Source of the DNA: a virus
Length of the DNA: 45,030 nucleotides
Direction: 5' to 3' (one strand)
IMG/VR virus record: IMGVR_UViG_3300012000_000035
Coordinates: 1 to 45,030 of that record
A program made the position numbers and the translations under genes. Of this stretch, positions 6,880 to 13,313 are shown piece after piece. Under the pieces are notes generated by a model. That model saw nothing but the letters and a program-made list of their open reading frames with translations. It did not search any database and had not been told where the DNA came from. Every line of letters begins with the position of its first letter. The first letter of the stretch is position 1.

Positions 6880-7170
6880 TTACCACTCCAATTCAACATC
6901 AATATAACACCCCAAATCATCAGGAAGGTGTTTTTGTAAGTATTCTTTCATATACTGATATAAATCCCCAGCACTTGGAGAACACTGCTCAATTGTAATA
7001 CCATAATACTCACGACTATCACCAAGAGAATACCTTACCCATACATCAACCACTCGCAGGTCAGCATAATTTACACCACTAAATCGTTCGGTGGAGTTCT
7101 TATGAAGTTCCAGGGATTTATTCGCAACCTCTTGAATTTGGAATAGATTGTCTTTGATGGTGTCGTTCAT
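6880..7170 (-). CDS. Hypothetical protein (96 aa)
   Basis: An acidic, apparently soluble protein with an N-terminal helical segment (IQEVANKSLELHKN) and a beta-rich centre (LRVVDVWVRYSLGDS). It lacks recognised motifs. It abuts the next gene with no gap and overlaps the upstream stop by 4 nt, so it belongs to the operon running from about 8735 to 5768. Confidence 0.65.
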   Translation of the reverse strand: MNDTIKDNLFQIQEVANKSLELHKNSTERFSGVNYADLRVVDVWVRYSLGDSREYYGITIEQCSPSAGDLYQYMKEYLQKHLPDDLGCYIDVELEW

Positions 7171-7445
7171 TTTGTCCCATCACAATAGATGTAGGGATAA
7201 GTATCAGGATATTTCACAGGTGGTTTTGAGATTACGGGAGAAACACAAGGAATAGTTTGAGGAGGAGTGAGAGGAGTATAAGGATGACCAATATGCATAT
7301 TATATGGAGTTTTACTCAAATACTCTTCAATAACATTACATTCCCATCCATCCATATAATTTTCCTTACCATAGTCAATAGCAGTTTCCTTTTTCGAAAA
7401 AGAAGCAATATAAGTATCGTTTTGATAAAGGGAATAAACTTTCAT
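7167..7445 (-). CDS. Hypothetical protein (92 aa)
   Basis: Begins MKVYSLYQNDTYIASFSKKE. The second half is Pro-rich (TPLTPPQTIP, KPPVKYPDTYP), suggesting an extended, poorly folded tail. I chose ATG 7445, which overlaps the upstream stop (ATGA), over the in-frame TTG two codons earlier. No function is recognised. Confidence 0.65.
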   Translation of the reverse strand: MKVYSLYQNDTYIASFSKKETAIDYGKENYMDGWECNVIEEYLSKTPYNMHIGHPYTPLTPPQTIPCVSPVISKPPVKYPDTYPYIYCDGTK

Positions 7446-7735
7446 TTGCAATCTCGATTGGGGTCAAAGTCAATAAATTCTACCACAGATTTCTTTAAAT
7501 ATGAACAAAGTTTTTCCTGTGCTTCTTCAAGTGTCGAAAATCCACCATCATCATAAGTATAAGTATAAGGAATGGAATAAATGAGATTATGCCACCAAAA
7601 CAAATGCTTTACTTGTGGAAAATACCTTGTGCCGTCTTCATCAGTTACTTTTTTAATGCGATAGTTTTTCATTGGTTCATATGGTAGAAAATCTTCACGA
7701 ATCAGTCTGGGTTTTGGAAATTCTGGTTTGATCAT
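7442..7735 (-). CDS. Hypothetical protein (97 aa)
   Basis: A basic N-terminus (MIKPEFPKPRLIREDFLPY) precedes an aromatic beta-rich body (HLFWWHNLIYSIPYTYTYDD) and a helix with EEAQEKLCSYLK. The last part resembles the helical end of small proteins in this array that modify or cover other proteins, but no family can be named. Overlaps of 4 nt occur at both ends. Confidence 0.65.
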   Translation of the reverse strand: MIKPEFPKPRLIREDFLPYEPMKNYRIKKVTDEDGTRYFPQVKHLFWWHNLIYSIPYTYTYDDGGFSTLEEAQEKLCSYLKKSVVEFIDFDPNRDCK

Positions 7736-7908
7736 TTAAAACCTTTCCTTTCTATTTTTTCCGCATGGTGAAAGCAATAAACAATCAATACACAAATAGG
7801 AATTGACCAAAACACAGAAAGTCCAGTAAGTCCAGTAATTTTTATAATTCCTTGAAATAAAAAATAATACAAAGGATATCGAAGTAGAGTAGAGATAATG
7901 TATTTCAT
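7732..7908 (-). CDS. Small membrane protein (58 aa), paralogue of the next gene upstream
   Basis: The frame ATG 7908 to TGA 7732 encodes MKYIISTLLRYPLYYFLF followed by a second hydrophobic stretch (SVFWSIPICVLIVYCF) and a basic tail. Two membrane-spanning segments are likely. It closely resembles the product of 7905-8069, so the two are tandem duplicates. ATGA overlaps occur at both ends. Confidence 0.7.
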   Translation of the reverse strand: MKYIISTLLRYPLYYFLFQGIIKITGLTGLSVFWSIPICVLIVYCFHHAEKIERKGFK

Positions 7909-8069
7909 AAGTCTCCTCTCCTCATCATTTCACCAATACCATAAAAGAAAACAATCACAACATAAATTGGAAAACACCACCAGATGTTGATACCCGTGAG
8001 TGCTACAAGACCATTTAGTAACACATAATAAAGTGGAAATTGAATTAGGTAAGAAATAAAGATTTTCAT
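7905..8069 (-). CDS. Small membrane protein (54 aa)
   Basis: Begins MKIFISYLIQFPLYYVLL and has a second hydrophobic segment (FPIYVVIVFFYGIG), so two transmembrane helices are expected in the host membrane. The arrangement Y-P/F-LYY, then G-L-T/V-G, is shared with the neighbouring 58-aa gene. Function is unknown. Confidence 0.7.
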   Translation of the reverse strand: MKIFISYLIQFPLYYVLLNGLVALTGINIWWCFPIYVVIVFFYGIGEMMRRGDL

Positions 8070-8305
8070 CTGATTCCACTATCAAAAAGTTGTTTTAGTT
8101 CGTGATAAACAAGCACCAGTTCTTTATCAGGTGTTAGACATCCACTATCTCTTTCAGTTCGTAGAAGTTGGTAGAGTTCTTTTGCTTGGTTTTCAGTCAA
8201 TTCTACCACATACGATTTTTTTACTTCAATCATTTTACTTTCTCCATAAACAGTGGGATTTTTGCCGAATAGTGGATCCCAATAAGACCAATAAGATACA
8301 TTCAT
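8066..8305 (-). CDS. Hypothetical protein (79 aa or 55 aa)
   Basis: The long form starts at ATG 8305, overlapping the upstream stop. An inner ATG at 8233 (MIEVKKSYVVELTENQ) has a much better ribosome site (GGAGAAAGT), so the shorter product is possible. The C-terminal part, VVELTENQAKELYQLLRTE, looks like a compact helical unit. No named family. Confidence 0.6.
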   Translation of the reverse strand: MNVSYWSYWDPLFGKNPTVYGESKMIEVKKSYVVELTENQAKELYQLLRTERDSGCLTPDKELVLVYHELKQLFDSGIR

Positions 8306-8565
8306 CGTTCTACTCGGTTGATAGATTGTTTAATTGGTGCTGGTTTAGTTGGATTAGTAATCACTTGATAATCTTCGCAACGTGCTTTGGATGAGTTTAG
8401 GTATTCGGCATCAGCACGACTTTCCCAACCATCATCATTGCCCATTTCGTAGATTGCTCGGGCAAAGTTCAAAATGTCTTCACTGTTTCCAGACCATTCT
8501 ACAACTGACATATTACAATAAAGATGTTCAGACGCAATTTGAAGGATTTGTTCGGTAGTAATCAT
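8302..8565 (-). CDS. Small phage protein, MTDEQI family (87 aa)
   Basis: MITTEQILQIASEHL at the start, then VVEWSGNSEDILNFARAIYEMG and DDGWESRADAEYL. The same order of motifs occurs in the 68-aa gene at 6673-6879. The C-terminal 30 residues (NPTKPAPIKQSINR) are Pro-rich and unlike the paralogue. Function is unknown. Confidence 0.7.
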   Translation of the reverse strand: MITTEQILQIASEHLYCNMSVVEWSGNSEDILNFARAIYEMGNDDGWESRADAEYLNSSKARCEDYQVITNPTKPAPIKQSINRVER

Positions 8566-8735
8566 CAGAAATAACCTCCATTGATCATAGCACTTTCTTC
8601 ATAACCTCGTTCATAAGCAATCTTAGCAACTTTCATAGCAAACTCCATACGAGAAGGTTCAAAAGGAAGTTTTCGTGCTACTTTTCGTTCTTCCCGCATA
8701 TCCAGAAAGATTTGGTAGATTTCGTCTTCAGTCAT
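8565..8735 (-). CDS. Small phage protein, MTDEQI family (56 aa)
   Basis: I chose the start MTEDEIYQIFLDM at 8735. An in-frame ATG 39 nt upstream lies inside the TATAAT module and would be upstream of the transcript start. The product ends FAMKVAKIAYERGYEESAMINGG, the same helix-GY layout as its downstream paralogues. It leads the operon behind module 5; its stop overlaps the next start (TGATG). Confidence 0.7.
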   Translation of the reverse strand: MTEDEIYQIFLDMREERKVARKLPFEPSRMEFAMKVAKIAYERGYEESAMINGGYF

Positions 8736-8759
8736 TGGAGTTTCTGTGTGTATGAAAGT

Positions 8760-8816
8760 ATTATAAGGCATCACAGACCACTCTGGATGCCCTATTGTGC
8801 CAGTTCTTCAAGTGTC
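8760..8816 (-). promoter_or_regulatory. Composite intergenic module 5
   Basis: CACTTGAAGAACTGGCACAA lies over the stop codon of the 45-aa gene. An imperfect hairpin follows, then TATAAT at 8765-8760 and the conserved downstream stretch ACTTTCATACACACAGA. The -35 position (ATCCAG) is poor, so activity may depend on the box or on a phage factor. Confidence 0.7.
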
Positions 8817-8945
8817 ATCTGCTTTTATAAATGTTTGTTCTGGAAGATTGGAACCAACACGATTGAAAAAGTATTCACTCATATGTGGATTATATTTATT
8901 TTTTATAATCCACAACCAAGTTCTAAAATCTTCAAGAATACTCAT
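8808..8945 (-). CDS. Small hypothetical protein (45 aa)
   Basis: The frame ATG 8945 to TGA 8808 encodes MSILEDFRTWLWIIKNKYN and ends EQTFIKADDT. The stop codon is part of the module 5 box, which fixes the boundary of the gene. The C-terminal half contains MSEYFFNRVGSN, similar in form to the first residues of other proteins here. Function unknown. Confidence 0.6.
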   Translation of the reverse strand: MSILEDFRTWLWIIKNKYNPHMSEYFFNRVGSNLPEQTFIKADDT

Positions 8946-9114
8946 TTTTAATATCCTCTGCATTTACATAAGGTGCAGTTTTCCATTCACTCCAAATAAA
9001 TTCGGGTGCTAATGGACATAATGCTCCACTCGCATTAAATCCAAACTGATGATGACGATACTGGATTTCTGGTTTTACTCCCAGTTCGTGTTCTACAATT
9101 CTCATTTCAATCAT
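8932..9114 (-). CDS. Hypothetical protein (60 aa)
   Basis: Begins MIEMRIVEHELGVKPEIQYR, with HHQFGFNASGALCPLAPEF in the middle. No domain is recognised. The start overlaps the upstream stop (ATGA) and the end overlaps the next gene by 14 nt, so the frame is well constrained by its neighbours. Confidence 0.65.
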   Translation of the reverse strand: MIEMRIVEHELGVKPEIQYRHHQFGFNASGALCPLAPEFIWSEWKTAPYVNAEDIKNEYS

Positions 9115-9272
9115 TTTTCAAGTTCCTTTTGAATACGATACTCACACCATTCTGTATGATTTTTAAGTTCTCCGTTGATTTGTGGGTCACTTATCTTACA
9201 ATAAGAACAGCAGTAATAAGGATTACCATCACCAATAGGTTCTTTTGGATAGTCGTTATAATATTGGTTCAT
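9111..9272 (-). CDS. Small Cys/His protein, possible zinc finger (53 aa)
   Basis: The frame ATG 9272 to TGA 9111 starts MNQYYNDYPKEP. Residues 21-43 contain CCSYC, then His39 and Cys43 in HTEWC, which could form a single zinc site of the CxxC-HxxxC type. Binding of zinc is inference. Overlaps of 4 nt occur at both ends. Confidence 0.65.
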   Translation of the reverse strand: MNQYYNDYPKEPIGDGNPYYCCSYCKISDPQINGELKNHTEWCEYRIQKELEK

Positions 9273-9556
9273 TTTAAGAATAAACTAATTAGAACATTTA
9301 CTTCTTCATCAGTCAAAGTGATGATTTGGTTTGTGAGAACATCTTTTCTATGAGAAAGAAATGAGGAGATTGCTTCTTGCTCTTTATAGTTTATAATAAT
9401 AAATTTATAGAACCAACCTTCAGCAAAAGAATGATAAATTGCTTTGACATAAGAGTGCCTCAAATCAGTTAAGAGTTTATCAAACTCATTCACTACATCA
9501 CCATAAAATACATTAACCAGTAAGCATTGATTTCTGTTAGTATAATATTGGTTCAT
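9269..9556 (-). CDS. Hypothetical protein (95 aa)
   Basis: Starts MNQYYTNRNQCLLVNVF and has a mixed helix-strand pattern, ending LTDEEVNVLISLFLK. The first five residues match those of the next gene downstream, but the rest does not. No known domain is visible; overlaps at both ends support translation as part of the operon. Confidence 0.6.
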   Translation of the reverse strand: MNQYYTNRNQCLLVNVFYGDVVNEFDKLLTDLRHSYVKAIYHSFAEGWFYKFIIINYKEQEAISSFLSHRKDVLTNQIITLTDEEVNVLISLFLK

Positions 9557-9771
9557 TTCTTGTTCTCTTGAAGTTTCAGGTAATCATAAGAAATTTTGCA
9601 TTCTTTGGGTTGTTGCATACAATATACAATACCTTCGTTCTTTCCTTCTACCCTACCAGTTCCAGTTCCACTGTTTTCACCAGCACCATAACCAATAGCA
9701 AAGAAGCTACAAAGAATAACAGTTACAGATAATATTGCAATAAAAATAGGCACAAAATCGTCATCATTCAT
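9553..9771 (-). CDS. Small membrane protein with CxxxPxxCK motif (72 aa)
   Basis: One transmembrane helix near residues 8-28 (IFIAILSVTVILCSFFAIG), a Gly/Thr-rich linker, and a tail CMQQPKECKISYDYLKLQE. The tail is shared with the 64-aa gene upstream, so they are tandem paralogues. The two Cys could form a disulphide or bind metal. Function is unknown. Confidence 0.7.
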   Translation of the reverse strand: MNDDDFVPIFIAILSVTVILCSFFAIGYGAGENSGTGTGRVEGKNEGIVYCMQQPKECKISYDYLKLQENKK

Positions 9772-9962
9772 TTCTGTTTCTCCTGGAGTTTAATGTAATC
9801 ATACTTAATTTTACAATCTTGTGGTTTTTCTATACAAAGAATAGCAGTTTCTTTTACTCCTGTTTCATAACCAACGTCATTGAGTTTCACCAAAACAAAG
9901 AGGGTAACTACACCAAAAGCAAGAAGAAGAATAAAACCTAAAAAGTCATTATCGTTATTCAT
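9768..9962 (-). CDS. Small membrane protein with CxxxPxxCK motif (64 aa)
   Basis: A hydrophobic helix near residues 8-26 (LGFILLLAFGVVTLFVLV) followed by CIEKPQDCKIKYDYIKLQE. It has the same design as the next gene downstream, but lacks its Gly/Thr-rich linker. Such short membrane proteins are common in large phages; none has a role I can name. Confidence 0.7.
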   Translation of the reverse strand: MNNDNDFLGFILLLAFGVVTLFVLVKLNDVGYETGVKETAILCIEKPQDCKIKYDYIKLQEKQK

Positions 9963-10184
9963 TTAGTTTACCTTATCAGAAAATGAGGGAACATTACCAC
10001 AAATCTTAGTTATCACACTATCATTCACACCATAAGATTTCCTACATTCTATCACAATCTCATAAGATTTCAAGAACATCTCTCTGTCCTTTTGAGTATT
10101 GTAAGTGTTTAGTAGTTCCATAGAAAGGAAATATCCAGTAACGATGAGAAGTGGAATAATGAGAGTGAAGATAAAGAGTTTCAT
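9963..10184 (-). CDS. Small membrane-anchored or secreted protein (73 aa)
   Basis: The N-terminus MKLFIFTLIIPLLIVTGYF is a hydrophobic segment that could be an uncleaved anchor or a signal peptide. The remaining ~50 residues contain two Cys (IVIECRKSYGV and KICGNVPS), fit for a disulphide outside the cytoplasm. It ends directly before the next gene. Function unknown. Confidence 0.65.
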   Translation of the reverse strand: MKLFIFTLIIPLLIVTGYFLSMELLNTYNTQKDREMFLKSYEIVIECRKSYGVNDSVITKICGNVPSFSDKVN

Positions 10185-10345
10185 AGTGCCTCCAGTTCCT
10201 CATATTCACTAGTGATACTATCAATCACATAATCACCTTTGGTTAGAAGAAGAGTAGCAACTGCAAGTGCCATTTGCATTGTATCGTGTTTTTGATACTT
10301 TTTTTCCATATCATTTTTGTAGTAATAACTGATAAGGTATTTCAT
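10181..10345 (-). CDS. Small hypothetical protein (54 aa)
   Basis: The frame ATG 10345 to TGA 10181 begins MKYLISYYYKNDMEKKYQK and contains a helical middle (MQMALAVATLLLT). It looks like the one-domain proteins that follow a start strand with a long helix. ATGA overlaps occur at both ends, so it is coupled to its neighbours. Confidence 0.65.
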   Translation of the reverse strand: MKYLISYYYKNDMEKKYQKHDTMQMALAVATLLLTKGDYVIDSITSEYEELEAL

Positions 10346-10509
10346 TCCAGTACACCAAGAGTATAAAGTTGTCGTTCAATTCTTTCACTTGGAGTTCCAG
10401 TAAAGGCACCAGTAAGTTCAGGATTTAGATAATCAAGTTTTTGAGCAAGTTCCCAACATTTCTCAATTTCTTCTTGATATGATTTGAGAATTTCTTCTTG
10501 TTCAGTCAT
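10342..10509 (-). CDS. Small helical protein (55 aa)
   Basis: The frame ATG 10509 to TGA 10342 starts MTEQEEILKSYQEEIEKCWE, a long acidic helix, followed by LNPELTGAFTGTPSERIERQ. It is the first gene behind module 6, with an AAACCTT ribosome site of modest strength. Nothing identifies a function. Confidence 0.65.
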   Translation of the reverse strand: MTEQEEILKSYQEEIEKCWELAQKLDYLNPELTGAFTGTPSERIERQLYTLGVLE

Positions 10510-10532
10510 AAGGTTTCTGTGTGTATGAGAAT

Positions 10533-10590
10533 ATTATAATGCATCAAGAGGCATCAGTGGGATGCTCCTGTGCCAGTTTAGAGAGTGCCA
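10533..10590 (-). promoter_or_regulatory. Composite intergenic module 6
   Basis: A variant box (CTCTAAACTGGCACAGGAG) is followed by GCATC/GATGC stem elements and TATAAT at 10538-10533, then CATACACACAGAAACC. The -35 position reads CCCACT, a weak match. It separates the 123-aa gene from the 10509 operon. Confidence 0.65.
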
Positions 10591-10962
10591 TCACCCATAA
10601 TGAACAACAGGAAATAAGGAATCAAGATAATCCGCAAATTGTCTTTCTATTTCGTGTTTAATATCAACTGTTACTTGTTTTTCTGGTGGAAGTGAACGAT
10701 GATATCTATAAAATTGATTTTGTTTATTGTAATATTCTTCCCACAAATGTCTAAAGTGTTCCACATCTTCTTTATTTACAGAAATCTTAAATTCAAGATT
10801 TGGAATAAGAGTATCCGAATTTACATAGGAAGTATGTTCAATTTGAATTGATTTGTGAAGATGAAAATTGGGTTCTTTTATTTTTATATTTCGAATATAA
10901 TCATTAATATCATTTCGATGTTGAAGTAACTCTTCGTCTGTAAGTTTTGTAAAGTCAATCAT
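10591..10962 (-). CDS. Hypothetical protein (123 aa)
   Basis: Begins MIDFTKLTDEELLQHRNDIN and is largely helical, with a beta stretch in the middle (LIPNLEFKISVNKEDVEHF). The opening (M-I-D-x-x-x-L-T-x-E-x-L) resembles the gene at 13983-14312, so the two may share an N-terminal helix. No domain is named. It is followed directly by module 6. Confidence 0.65.
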   Translation of the reverse strand: MIDFTKLTDEELLQHRNDINDYIRNIKIKEPNFHLHKSIQIEHTSYVNSDTLIPNLEFKISVNKEDVEHFRHLWEEYYNKQNQFYRYHRSLPPEKQVTVDIKHEIERQFADYLDSLFPVVHYG

Positions 10963-10967
10963 AATGT

Positions 10968-11153
10968 TTAAATGTAACCTAATGCAGTGCTGATTTTTTG
11001 AAGAGTTTCTCTTTTCAAGATGTCTTCTTCAAGTTCTTCTGGAGTAGCAAACTCAAGAAAAAGTTCATATGCTTCATCCCAGAAATCTTGAGAAGGAATA
11101 CGACCAAGATAAGACTTTTTGCGTTTATCCATATAAATCCAAAAGTCATCCAT
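10968..11153 (-). CDS. Hypothetical protein (61 aa)
   Basis: From ATG 11153 the product starts MDDFWIYMDKRKKSYLGR and ends LQKISTALGYI. An in-frame TTG at 11180 would add nine residues and overlap the upstream gene; I see no strong ribosome site for either start. The middle is acidic (ATPEELEEDILKRE). Function unknown. Confidence 0.55.
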   Translation of the reverse strand: MDDFWIYMDKRKKSYLGRIPSQDFWDEAYELFLEFATPEELEEDILKRETLQKISTALGYI

Positions 11154-11167
11154 ATTGATGTTCACAA

Positions 11168-11443
11168 TCAAAACATCCAATTCTTTGTGAAAAATCCTTT
11201 GAAGTATTCCCAGAATGACATATATTCTTCCTCCTCTTCTACAACTTCTTTTTGCTCAAAGTTTTTTCCTTCGTGTCCGCAGAGATCTTTATTTTTTCTG
11301 ATATCCACACAAAAAGGATTTATTTTATAAACAATACCAGATACATAATCTGGTTTCTCGATATAGTGAAGAGTACACACAGGAAAATCCATTTCTTCGT
11401 CGTAGTGCTTACACTCTTTACAAGCAGGAATAGTGGTAGTCAT
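11168..11443 (-). CDS. Cys-rich small protein, paralogue of 18043-18306
   Basis: A 91-aa protein with a likely metal site: C8xxC11 in PACKECKHYD, C23 in PVCTLH, then C45 and C55 in LCGHEGKNF. A hydrophobic-aromatic C-terminus (YMSFWEYFKGFF) may touch a membrane or partner. About 75 of the first ~80 residues align with the gene at 18043-18306 with few changes. Function is unknown; the pair is a clear duplication within the array. Confidence 0.75.
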   Translation of the reverse strand: MTTTIPACKECKHYDEEMDFPVCTLHYIEKPDYVSGIVYKINPFCVDIRKNKDLCGHEGKNFEQKEVVEEEEEYMSFWEYFKGFFTKNWMF

Positions 11444-11637
11444 TTTACCACCTCAAATACAGATTGATGAACGATACCTTTGGAAAAATAAACCTCCCCA
11501 GATTCAGTATCGAATGAGAAGTAATCAAGATTGCCGATCCTGGTCATAAGATTAGTAAGACGTAAATGCTCCTCTTTTGTATATGGAGTATCTACACTTT
11601 CAAACTTTCCTTGTGGAGTGTATGCGATGATTTTCAT
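11440..11637 (-). CDS. Small hypothetical protein (65 aa)
   Basis: Begins MKIIAYTPQGKFESVDTPYT and reads as a small beta-rich protein with a helix after residue 20 (TKEEHLRLTNLMTRIG). It leads the operon behind module 7, with ATG preceded by a CACCTG stretch rather than a clear ribosome site. No family is recognised. Confidence 0.65.
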   Translation of the reverse strand: MKIIAYTPQGKFESVDTPYTKEEHLRLTNLMTRIGNLDYFSFDTESGEVYFSKGIVHQSVFEVVK

Positions 11638-11660
11638 CAGGTGTTTTTGTTTACAAAACT

Positions 11661-11717
11661 ATTATAGAGCATCAGGAGGCATCTGTGGGATGCTCCTGTG
11701 CCAGTTCTTCAGGTGTC
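11661..11717 (-). promoter_or_regulatory. Composite intergenic module 7
   Basis: CACCTGAAGAACTGGCACAGG is followed by GAGCATC...GATGCTC, a 7-bp stem, and directly by TATAAT at 11666-11661. The segment at -35 is CCCACA. The hairpin ends at the -10 itself, with no T run, so a terminator function is doubtful in this copy. Confidence 0.7.
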
Positions 11718-11907
11718 ACTGTTTAGTATAATACATATCTTCTTCGTAGGCAACATAATCTGAGCAAATATGACAGAAGAAATCTCCACCATTATCTTCT
11801 GGGTGTGTCATACAATAAATCCACTCACTCAAACATTCACCAAACCAATAATATCCACAATGAAGTTTCTCAAAAAAGTTCATAGGACGATTGTAGAGTT
11901 TAGTCAT
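11716..11907 (-). CDS. Small Cys/His protein (63 aa)
   Basis: MTKLYNRPMNFFEKLHCGYYW at the start, then CLSEW, CMTH and FFCHICSDYV. The CxxC pair (CHIC) plus Cys16, Cys24 and His could hold zinc. An alternative start at MNFFEKLH removes eight residues. Zinc binding is inference from spacing; no family is named. Confidence 0.65.
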   Translation of the reverse strand: MTKLYNRPMNFFEKLHCGYYWFGECLSEWIYCMTHPEDNGGDFFCHICSDYVAYEEDMYYTKQ

Positions 11908-12077
11908 TTATCGTGAAACCAATTGTAAGCAACCATCCATAAAACTCCCCAAGCAGTTCCAAACATAAACCACAAAACATACTGCGGAAAGAACAAAGCA
12001 ACTAACAAAACACCAAACCAAAGTGAAGGAACATAGATTGTTTTTAGAGATTTGATGTGTTTTAGTATTTTAGTCAT
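11904..12077 (-). CDS. Small membrane protein (57 aa)
   Basis: From ATG 12077 the product starts MTKILKHIKSLKTIYVP and has two hydrophobic stretches (LWFGVLLVALFFP and YVLWFMFGTAWGVLWMV), consistent with a helical hairpin in the membrane. A GTG at 12089 would add four residues; ATG with upstream GTGAAGAA is preferred. Function unknown. Confidence 0.7.
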   Translation of the reverse strand: MTKILKHIKSLKTIYVPSLWFGVLLVALFFPQYVLWFMFGTAWGVLWMVAYNWFHDK

Positions 12078-12081
12078 TTCT

Positions 12082-12282
12082 TCACTCACAATAATGATAA
12101 ATTGGTTCTTTGTATTTCCTCAACATATTAATTGCTGCTTTTGCTTGCATAAATTCTGGAAATCGTTTAGGTGAATAAAGAACATATTCTTGCTGAGAAA
12201 CACTATATTTTTGAATTGTGTAATAGGTGCTCATCTCATCAAAGTCAAAGCACTCTGCAATTCGGTAATCATAAACTTTCAT
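12082..12282 (-). CDS. Small hypothetical protein (66 aa)
   Basis: MKVYDYRIAECFDFDEMSTYY at the start, then YVLYSPKRFPEFMQAKAAI and a helical end. It has the strand-helix plan of many small proteins in this array (compare 6524-6676). It overlaps the upstream gene by 14 nt. No role is known. Confidence 0.6.
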   Translation of the reverse strand: MKVYDYRIAECFDFDEMSTYYTIQKYSVSQQEYVLYSPKRFPEFMQAKAAINMLRKYKEPIYHYCE

Positions 12283-12460
12283 TCTTCATCCTCATCAATC
12301 GTGCGTAAGAGTAATTCCAAGTGCTAGGGTCTTCTGGGTCAAAAAGGTTCTTGTATTCTTTTGGTTTATAAGGTTCTGGTGTATACTGGAAGAGTTTAGT
12401 AGCAAGATAAGAACCAAGGCAAGGAAGAAGAAACCAAAGAAAGGCAGATGCAATAGTCAT
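12269..12460 (-). CDS. Small membrane-anchored protein (63 aa)
   Basis: An N-terminal hydrophobic segment (IASAFLWFLLPCLGSYLAT) is followed by a Pro/Tyr-rich soluble tail (YTPEPYKPKEYKNLFDPED). The segment may be an uncleaved signal anchor. Start overlaps the upstream stop (ATGA). Function unknown. Confidence 0.65.
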   Translation of the reverse strand: MTIASAFLWFLLPCLGSYLATKLFQYTPEPYKPKEYKNLFDPEDPSTWNYSYARLMRMKNESL

Positions 12461-12651
12461 AGGTTTTCCAATTCCTCACACAATTCTAACACATCATAAC
12501 ACATAATCACACCAGGAGACACTTGAAGAACATTAATCGTCTCACGGAGAACAGCAACTGCAATGGTATGAGGATGGGATGGTTGCATAGTTTCCCAATC
12601 CCAACTAACTTCTTTGATTGCTTGTGAAAGTTTTTCTGCTCGTTTAGTCAT
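12457..12651 (-). CDS. Small helical protein (64 aa)
   Basis: Begins MTKRAEKLSQAIKEVSWDWE and ends LELCEELENL. The second half (HTIAVAVLRETINVLQ) resembles that of the two following genes (ALAAAIRVIADEL in 12832-13068), suggesting one small helical family that has duplicated. No function is assigned. Confidence 0.65.
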   Translation of the reverse strand: MTKRAEKLSQAIKEVSWDWETMQPSHPHTIAVAVLRETINVLQVSPGVIMCYDVLELCEELENL

Positions 12652-12839
12652 TTTAACTCCTGTTTAAGTTTCCAAAGGATAAAATCAATATCACCATCAT
12701 TAACTTTTTCAATCCAATCAGCAATTTCTTCAAGTGCTGCCTTTGCTTCGTTGTTTCGACAATCCTCATAAGTTTCTCCTTGTGGAGCAGTAGAGATTGC
12801 CGTTGCGATGCGTTGGAGTAGGGTTTTAGTGTCAGACAT
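12648..12839 (-). CDS. Small helical protein (63 aa)
   Basis: MSDTKTLLQRIATAISTAPQ at the start, with CRNNEAKAALEEIADWIEKV forming a long helix. It is coupled by 4-nt overlap to the next gene and by 8 nt to the upstream one. The layout parallels its neighbours. No motif allows a function call. Confidence 0.65.
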   Translation of the reverse strand: MSDTKTLLQRIATAISTAPQGETYEDCRNNEAKAALEEIADWIEKVNDGDIDFILWKLKQELK

Positions 12840-13068
12840 TTAGGTTCTCCAGTTCATTAGCAAGTTCATAAAGTGATTGTGTCTCAACTACCCTTACATC
12901 ATTATTTGGCATAAAAATTGTGTATGATAGTTCATCCGCAATTACACGAATAGCAGCAGCAAGGGCACGGTGTTCATAGAAATGTTTTTGTAGGTAATAC
13001 TCATCTTCCCAAGCATCATAGATTTGTCGTGCTTTTTCTTTATTATCCAAGGGGTTCTCCAAAAACAC
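12832..13068 (-). CDS. Small helical protein (78 or 72 aa), non-ATG start
   Basis: No ATG opens this frame. GTG at 13068 gives VFLENPLDNKEKARQIYD; TTG at 13050 gives LDNKEKARQIYD and has GGAG 6 nt upstream, a better-placed ribosome site. The body contains YEHRALAAAIRVIADELS, like its downstream neighbours. The end overlaps the next gene by 8 nt. Which start is used is open. Confidence 0.6.
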   Translation of the reverse strand: MFLENPLDNKEKARQIYDAWEDEYYLQKHFYEHRALAAAIRVIADELSYTIFMPNNDVRVVETQSLYELANELENLNV

Positions 13069-13135
13069 CAGACCTTACACTATTCACACCATCCTTCCAA
13101 CCATTATCATAACCTTCTTGATACTCAATTTCCAT
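13043..13135 (-). CDS. Very small ORF with GYxxGWxxG motif (30 aa)
   Basis: The frame ATG 13135 to TAA 13043 encodes MEIEYQEGYDNGWKDGVNS and then RSGVFGEPLG. The EGYDNGWKDG stretch resembles the DEGYTKGFKVG end of the MTDEQI family (6673-6879), so this may be a remnant of such a gene. It overlaps its neighbours on both sides. Translation is uncertain. Confidence 0.45.
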   Translation of the reverse strand: MEIEYQEGYDNGWKDGVNSVRSGVFGEPLG

Positions 13136-13313
13136 AACTATAGCACCACTTTCTCAAATCTACAATTTCATACCAATCATACCTATACTCTAATTTTGAT
13201 ATTTCCTTCCATTTTTCTTGTGCTTTTTCTTTAGTTTCATAACAAGCAATCCAATCTCCAGTATAGGCAGAAGGATAGTACCGATCACCCGCAATCAAAA
13301 GATAAGGTTTCAT
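13125..13313 (-). CDS. Small hypothetical protein (62 aa)
   Basis: Starts MKPYLLIAGDRYYPSAYTGD and continues ACYETKEKAQEKWKEISK, a strand-helix unit, ending with an aromatic tail (LRKWCYSYGN). The pattern of a beta hairpin followed by one long helix recurs in this array. Start overlaps the upstream stop (ATGA). Function unknown. Confidence 0.65.
   Translation of the reverse strand: MKPYLLIAGDRYYPSAYTGDWIACYETKEKAQEKWKEISKLEYRYDWYEIVDLRKWCYSYGN

Noticed and set aside
8736-8774. Upstream ATG codons of genes at 8565, 17221 and 22671
   Set aside because: These ATGs lie in or before the -10 element of the promoter modules, so they would not be in the mRNA or would lack a leader.
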